From positions 1 through 8,838 of the forward strand of contig MAXL01000039.1 in NCBI GenBank assembly GCA_001751005.1: a stretch of DNA of 8,838 nucleotides. The letters run 5' to 3'. A model generated the notes under the pieces. That model did not search any database, was not told the DNA's origin, and worked only from the letters and a program-made list of their open reading frames with translations. Below, in pieces: positions 6,263-8,838 of this stretch; within the stretch, counting starts at the first letter, position 1; every line of letters begins with the position of its first letter. The stretch comes from Desulfobacterales bacterium S5133MH16. Its GTDB lineage: Bacteria > Desulfobacterota > Desulfobacteria > Desulfobacterales > UBA11574. Position numbers and translations under genes: made by a program.

Positions 6263-6404
6263 TGTCCATCCATAAACGGCATCTTTCGGCTCCCGGCGGC
6301 GTTCTCGCTCGTTTTCAATCCTCGAAATAGCGCGCTATGCCTGCGGTTGAAAACTGGCTCGGGCCTTGCCGGAAACCAAAATCTACCATTTCTGGATGGA
6401 CACT
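6261..6404. mobile_element. Palindromic MITE-like element with 5-bp target duplication at the rplS 3' end
   Basis: A 144-bp non-coding element with perfect 12-bp terminal inverted repeats, AGTGTCCATCCA (6261-6272) and TGGATGGACACT (6393-6404), extendable to about 19 bp with two mismatches. It is flanked by direct repeats AACCT (6256-6260 and 6405-6409), a target-site duplication. Inside, GTTTTCAA (6311-6318) pairs with TTGAAAAC (6347-6354), and the perfect palindrome ATAGCGCGCTAT (6327-6338) is centred at 6332.5, exactly the midpoint of the element, so the whole unit can fold into one long hairpin. It carries no transposase and its ends differ from those of the element before rplS. The mobilising transposase family cannot be named from these ends. 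In the RNA it may also act as a stabilising or terminating hairpin between rplS and rnhB. Confidence 0.82.
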
Positions 6405-6462
6405 AACCTTAATGAAATTCAACGAAGCCGGATGACCAACATCCTATTTTAAATGTGATTCC

Positions 6463-7071
6463 ATGGGACCAGACCTGTGGTTATTCGAAAAAAAAGCCAT
6501 TAAAAAAGGCTTTTTAAAAATTGCAGGCATAGATGAAGCCGGTCGGGGACCGCTGGCCGGCCCGGTTGTTTCTGCAGCCGTTGTACTCCCCTCTTTTTTT
6601 CAGGTCCCCGGCATATGCGACTCAAAGAAATTAACGCCAAAAAAACGGAATTATTTTTACGAAAAGATTTACGAGCTTGCCGTTTCCATCGGAATAGGAA
6701 TCGTTGACCCACCGGAAATAGATCGCAGCAACATTCTTCAAGCATCCCTCATGTCTATGGCCATGGCGGCTGAAAATCTTGCCCCTCAACCGGATTGTCT
6801 GCTTATAGACGGTATCTTTACTGTTTCGTCAGCCCTGCCGCAGGAGCCGATACCCAAAGGTGACGGGTTAAGCATTTCCATTGCCGCTGCATCTATCGTT
6901 GCTAAGGTTACTCGCGATAGATTGATGGAAAGATACCATCAGTATTATCCGCAGTTTGGATTTTCCAGACACAAAGGATACCCAACCAAAGCCCACAAAG
7001 CTGCGATCAGAAAATACGGTTGCAGCCCCATCCACAGACGAAGCTTCAAGGGGGTTAGGGAACACCTGTGA
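6463..7071 (+). CDS. rnhB: Ribonuclease HII
   Basis: Endonuclease that cuts RNA in RNA-DNA hybrids and starts removal of misincorporated ribonucleotides. The 202 residues match the family. The metal-binding DEDD set is D24, E25 (in GIDEAGRGPLAGPVV), D116 (LLIDG) and D134 (KGDG); spacing of D116 to D134 equals that of E. coli D108 to D126. The GRG substrate motif is at 27-29, DSKKL at 53-57, and AAASIVAKVTRDRLM at 141-155. The C-terminal HKGYPTKAH (170-178) and RRSFKGV are typical. ATG 6463 is the only start with a full N-terminus; the frame upstream is closed by TGA at 6433. No Shine-Dalgarno precedes it. If the palindromic element were absent, rnhB would begin 27 bp after the end of rplS. 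The usual neighbour yraN is not found downstream. Confidence 0.95.
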   Translation: MGPDLWLFEKKAIKKGFLKIAGIDEAGRGPLAGPVVSAAVVLPSFFQVPGICDSKKLTPKKRNYFYEKIYELAVSIGIGIVDPPEIDRSNILQASLMSMAMAAENLAPQPDCLLIDGIFTVSSALPQEPIPKGDGLSISIAAASIVAKVTRDRLMERYHQYYPQFGFSRHKGYPTKAHKAAIRKYGCSPIHRRSFKGVREHL

Positions 7072-7134
7072 CCGGCAACTCGTTATTATTTAAAACCACT
7101 TCAAGATTGTTTATATGCAAGATATTTCAGGAGA

Positions 7135-7566
7135 ATGCCCATTATTATTAAATTTATTCCCATTGGAACGGTACATACGGCTGCCCGCAACCTGCCACGA
7201 CATTGGAGCGTTTCCCATGTGGAAGGCACCCTGGAGATCCTGCCCGAGTATACCGCGGGTCTTTCGGACATTAGTGCCGGCCAGCGCATTGTGGTGCTGT
7301 TCCATTTTCACAAGAGTCCGCCTTTTATACCCGAATTGCTAAAGCAGACGCCGCCCCACCGGAATAAGGCTTTGGGCGTGTTCAGCATTTGCTCACCCCG
7401 ACGACCCAATGCTATCGGCCTTTCGGTACTGGAGGTAATATCAAAGGATGTCAACCGGATTCGGGTGCGGGGTCTGGATATGATTGACGGTACGCCCATT
7501 TTGGACATCAAGCCGCACGTTGAGGATCAGCACAGCTGTCCAAGCTACCCGGGGGATGTTGCGTAA
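7135..7566 (+). CDS. trmO: tRNA (N6-threonylcarbamoyladenosine37-N6)-methyltransferase TrmO, short form
   Basis: SAM-dependent enzyme of the TsaA/YaeB (UPF0066) beta-barrel family; the E. coli member methylates t6A37 to m6t6A37 in tRNA-Thr. Motifs are IPIGTVHT (8-15), VEGTLEIL (29-36), GQRIVVLFHFHKSPPF (49-64), TPPHRNKALGVFSICSPRRP (72-91), NAIGLSVLEV (92-101) and GLDMIDGTPILDIKPHV (113-129). At 143 residues it is the single-domain form lacking the C-terminal domain of the roughly 235-residue E. coli protein. The sequence after KPHV (EDQHSCPSYPGDVA) is unlike the usual continuation. AGGAG (7129-7133) is only one base from ATG 7135, abnormally close; the ATT codon at 7141 would have ideal spacing and lose two residues. 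Substrate is inferred from family; short members may act on other targets. Confidence 0.86.
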   Translation: MPIIIKFIPIGTVHTAARNLPRHWSVSHVEGTLEILPEYTAGLSDISAGQRIVVLFHFHKSPPFIPELLKQTPPHRNKALGVFSICSPRRPNAIGLSVLEVISKDVNRIRVRGLDMIDGTPILDIKPHVEDQHSCPSYPGDVA

Positions 7567-7659
7567 CGTGCGAAAAAAGCAGGGTTCCCGGAAAATCATC
7601 TTGATTTCAAACTATGCCAAAAACATTGGTTTTTCGTTTTTAACATCGGAGGTAAGATT
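7567..7659 (+). other. Short intergenic region before the deacetylase gene
   Basis: Ninety-three bases with a weak all-A/T hairpin AAAAAC-ATTG-GTTTTT (about 7621-7637) followed by more T-rich sequence. It is too weak to call a terminator. The stretch ends with the strong ribosome binding site CGGAGGT (7647-7653) for the next gene. Confidence 0.35.
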
Positions 7660-8406
7660 ATGATGAAAGTAATTTTTCACGAGGATTTTTATCAGGTTTA
7701 TACATCTGATCCTGCGGCTGAGAAAGGACGCATGGAGGCAATCGTTCAAACCATCCAATCTCGGGTAGAATTTGTCACGGCGGTTCCGGCAACCCAAGCC
7801 CAAATCTCAGCGGTTCATACCCAATCCCATATTGAACATGTTCGCCGAATAGGGCCTTATTCCATGGCGGCATTAGCCGCCGGAGGCGCGGTACAGGCAG
7901 CGACATTGGGTTTGACCGAACCGTGTTTCGGATTAATTCGACCTCCGGGCCATCACGCCTCTGCGCACTCATCCTGGGGTTTTTGCTATTTTAATAATAT
8001 GGCTATTGCCCTTGAATCGTTAAAACAAAGCAATAAAATCCAAGAAGCATATGTATTGGACATTGATTTGCATTACGGGGACGGCAACGTCAATATTCTC
8101 AGCAGTAAGGATTATGTAACGGTTTGTAATATTGATTCATTTGATCGAAGTGCTTATATCGACCGGGTTACCAGAGAAATGGAAGGTTGTGGCGCCGATC
8201 TGATCGGCATATCCGCCGGATTTGACAACCATAAGGACGATTGGGGCGGTCTGCTTACTACTGAAGACTACCAAACTATCGGCCAACGGGTTAAATCAGC
8301 TTTAGACCGGAATGGCGGCGGTTGTTTCGCAATTCTGGAAGGCGGCTACAACCATAATGTTCTGGGAGAAAATGTGATGGCGCTGATTGATGGTTTGTCC
8401 GGTTGA
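7660..8406 (+). CDS. Histone deacetylase family (acetylpolyamine amidohydrolase-like) zinc hydrolase
   Basis: Arginase/deacetylase-fold amidohydrolase that should remove acetyl or similar acyl groups from amines. Motifs are RPPGHHA (94-100, catalytic H98 and H99), GFCYFNNMAIA (107-117), LDIDLHYGDGN (133-143) with zinc ligands D136 and H138, SAGFDNHKDD (185-194) with the third ligand D189, and LEGGYN (227-232) with the transition-state tyrosine Y230. All catalytic residues are present. At 248 residues it is shorter than typical bacterial members (about 300-370), and the usual N-terminal HPE-R motif reads SDPAAEKGRMEA. I take it as a compact subfamily, not a truncation, because the N-terminus VIFHEDFYQVYTSD starts naturally. 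The Shine-Dalgarno CGGAGGT is well placed for ATG 7660; ATG 7663 is also possible. The substrate is unknown. It ends 12 bp from a convergent transporter gene. Confidence 0.92.
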   Translation: MMKVIFHEDFYQVYTSDPAAEKGRMEAIVQTIQSRVEFVTAVPATQAQISAVHTQSHIEHVRRIGPYSMAALAAGGAVQAATLGLTEPCFGLIRPPGHHASAHSSWGFCYFNNMAIALESLKQSNKIQEAYVLDIDLHYGDGNVNILSSKDYVTVCNIDSFDRSAYIDRVTREMEGCGADLIGISAGFDNHKDDWGGLLTTEDYQTIGQRVKSALDRNGGGCFAILEGGYNHNVLGENVMALIDGLSG

Positions 8407-8418
8407 ACGGATGCGAAT

Positions 8419-8838
8419 TTAAAAAACATGGATGGCAGAGGATCGGATTGAAAGGTGGATGTCTTTCCCTTTTTGGAGTTCTAATTTAAAAAAGTCGTTC
8501 TTGCTTAGCATCACCCTGAAGATTACGTTACCTGTCCAGGCCGAAACCTCGTAGTACGGGCCTCGATCTGTAACACCTGATACCTTGCTTTGAAACGAAT
8601 TAATATCATCTCCAGAAGCCCCATTTCTGCTGATCATAATATCTTCAGGCCGAATAGCAACATAGCGCTTATTCTCTCCGGGCGGAGATTGAAGGTGTAA
8701 CTCAAGGTCATGCACCCGTGCTGTTGTGTCTTTGAATGATGCGTGAAAGACATTTTTAATGCCCATGAATTTGGCCACAAACGAGGTGGCCGGTTTTTGA
8801 AAGACTTCATGGACAGGACCGATCTGATCAATTTTGCC
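8419..8838 (-). CDS. ABC transporter ATP-binding protein, C-terminal TOBE region (partial; probable molybdate/tungstate importer)
   Basis: The minus-strand frame is open from the right edge to the TAA at 8419-8421, giving the last 139 residues of a longer protein. It begins GKIDQIGPVHEVFQKPATSF (residues 1-20 of the fragment), followed by VAKFMGIKN, the standard end of an ABC nucleotide-binding domain (the segment after the switch histidine, with the P-x-[ST]-x-F-VA-F-G pattern). RPEDIMIS (63-70) and the stretch from about 83 to the end form a TOBE-type substrate-sensing domain. The ending HLSIRSSAIHVF resembles the SFKASAVH ending of ModC/TupC/WtpC proteins, so molybdate or tungstate is the likeliest substrate; sulfate, iron or polyamine importers remain possible. 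Walker A, Walker B and the signature motif lie outside the window. A GTG at 8778 inside the frame is not the start. Convergent with the deacetylase gene. Confidence 0.88.
   Translation of the reverse strand, partial: GKIDQIGPVHEVFQKPATSFVAKFMGIKNVFHASFKDTTARVHDLELHLQSPPGENKRYVAIRPEDIMISRNGASGDDINSFQSKVSGVTDRGPYYEVSAWTGNVIFRVMLSKNDFFKLELQKGKDIHLSIRSSAIHVF

Noticed and set aside
7612..7803. Minus-strand open frame across the start of the deacetylase gene
   Set aside because: It overlaps a gene with full catalytic motifs and a strong ribosome binding site; its protein shows no family features.
8634..8831. Open frame on the minus strand starting MIRSVLSMKSF, and a possible frameshift in the transporter gene
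   Set aside because: The transporter frame is continuous from the right edge (GKIDQIGPVHEVF...) to its stop, so no frameshift is needed and the other frame is a shadow.
1..8838. CRISPR array, tRNA, rRNA, 4.5S RNA, toxin-antitoxin or phage-defence cassette
   Set aside because: I saw no regularly spaced repeats, no tRNA-like cloverleaf and no proteins of such systems. The A+T-rich left gene alone is not evidence for a defence island.

Overview
The window looks like a chromosomal segment of a Desulfobacterota (delta-proteobacterial) genome, most like the Desulfobacterales. This rests on protein style, on the core order ffh-rpsP-khpA-rimM-trmD-(Tm1570-like methyltransferase)-rplS-rnhB, and on two palindromic intergenic elements of a kind I associate with that group. 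No database search was possible, so the taxonomic call is inference.

Layout. The left edge (1-682, minus strand) holds the N-terminal 227 residues of a very AT-rich polytopic membrane protein, probably a GT-C-like glycosyltransferase, running off the window. It lies downstream of rlmN (742-1791, minus). rlmN diverges from a plus-strand housekeeping operon: ffh (signal recognition particle GTPase), rpsP (ribosomal protein bS16), khpA (KH-domain RNA-binding protein), rimM (16S maturation), trmD (tRNA m1G37 methyltransferase) and a second SPOUT methyltransferase overlapping the end of trmD. A 352-bp gap follows. It holds a possible structured RNA (5569-5652) and a MITE-like inverted-repeat element (about 5733-5883) ending just before rplS (bL19). 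A second, different palindromic element (6261-6404) with a 5-bp target duplication sits exactly at the 3' end of rplS and supplies part of its stop codon. Then come rnhB (RNase HII), trmO (tRNA t6A37 N6-methyltransferase) and a compact histone-deacetylase-family amidohydrolase. The right edge (8419-8838, minus, convergent) is the C-terminal part of an ABC transporter ATPase with a TOBE domain, probably for molybdate or tungstate.

Functionally the window is about making and tuning the translation machinery: ribosomal proteins, ribosome maturation, co-translational targeting, and several enzymes that modify rRNA or the tRNA anticodon loop. RlmN (by E. coli precedent), TrmD and TrmO all act at tRNA position 37.

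I did not find an obviously new defence or mobile system. The most novel material is intergenic: two different MITE-like insertions bracketing rplS, one of which appears to have shortened the L19 reading frame, and a possible three-way-junction RNA upstream of rplS. The substrate of the SPOUT methyltransferase is also not settled by the sequence.
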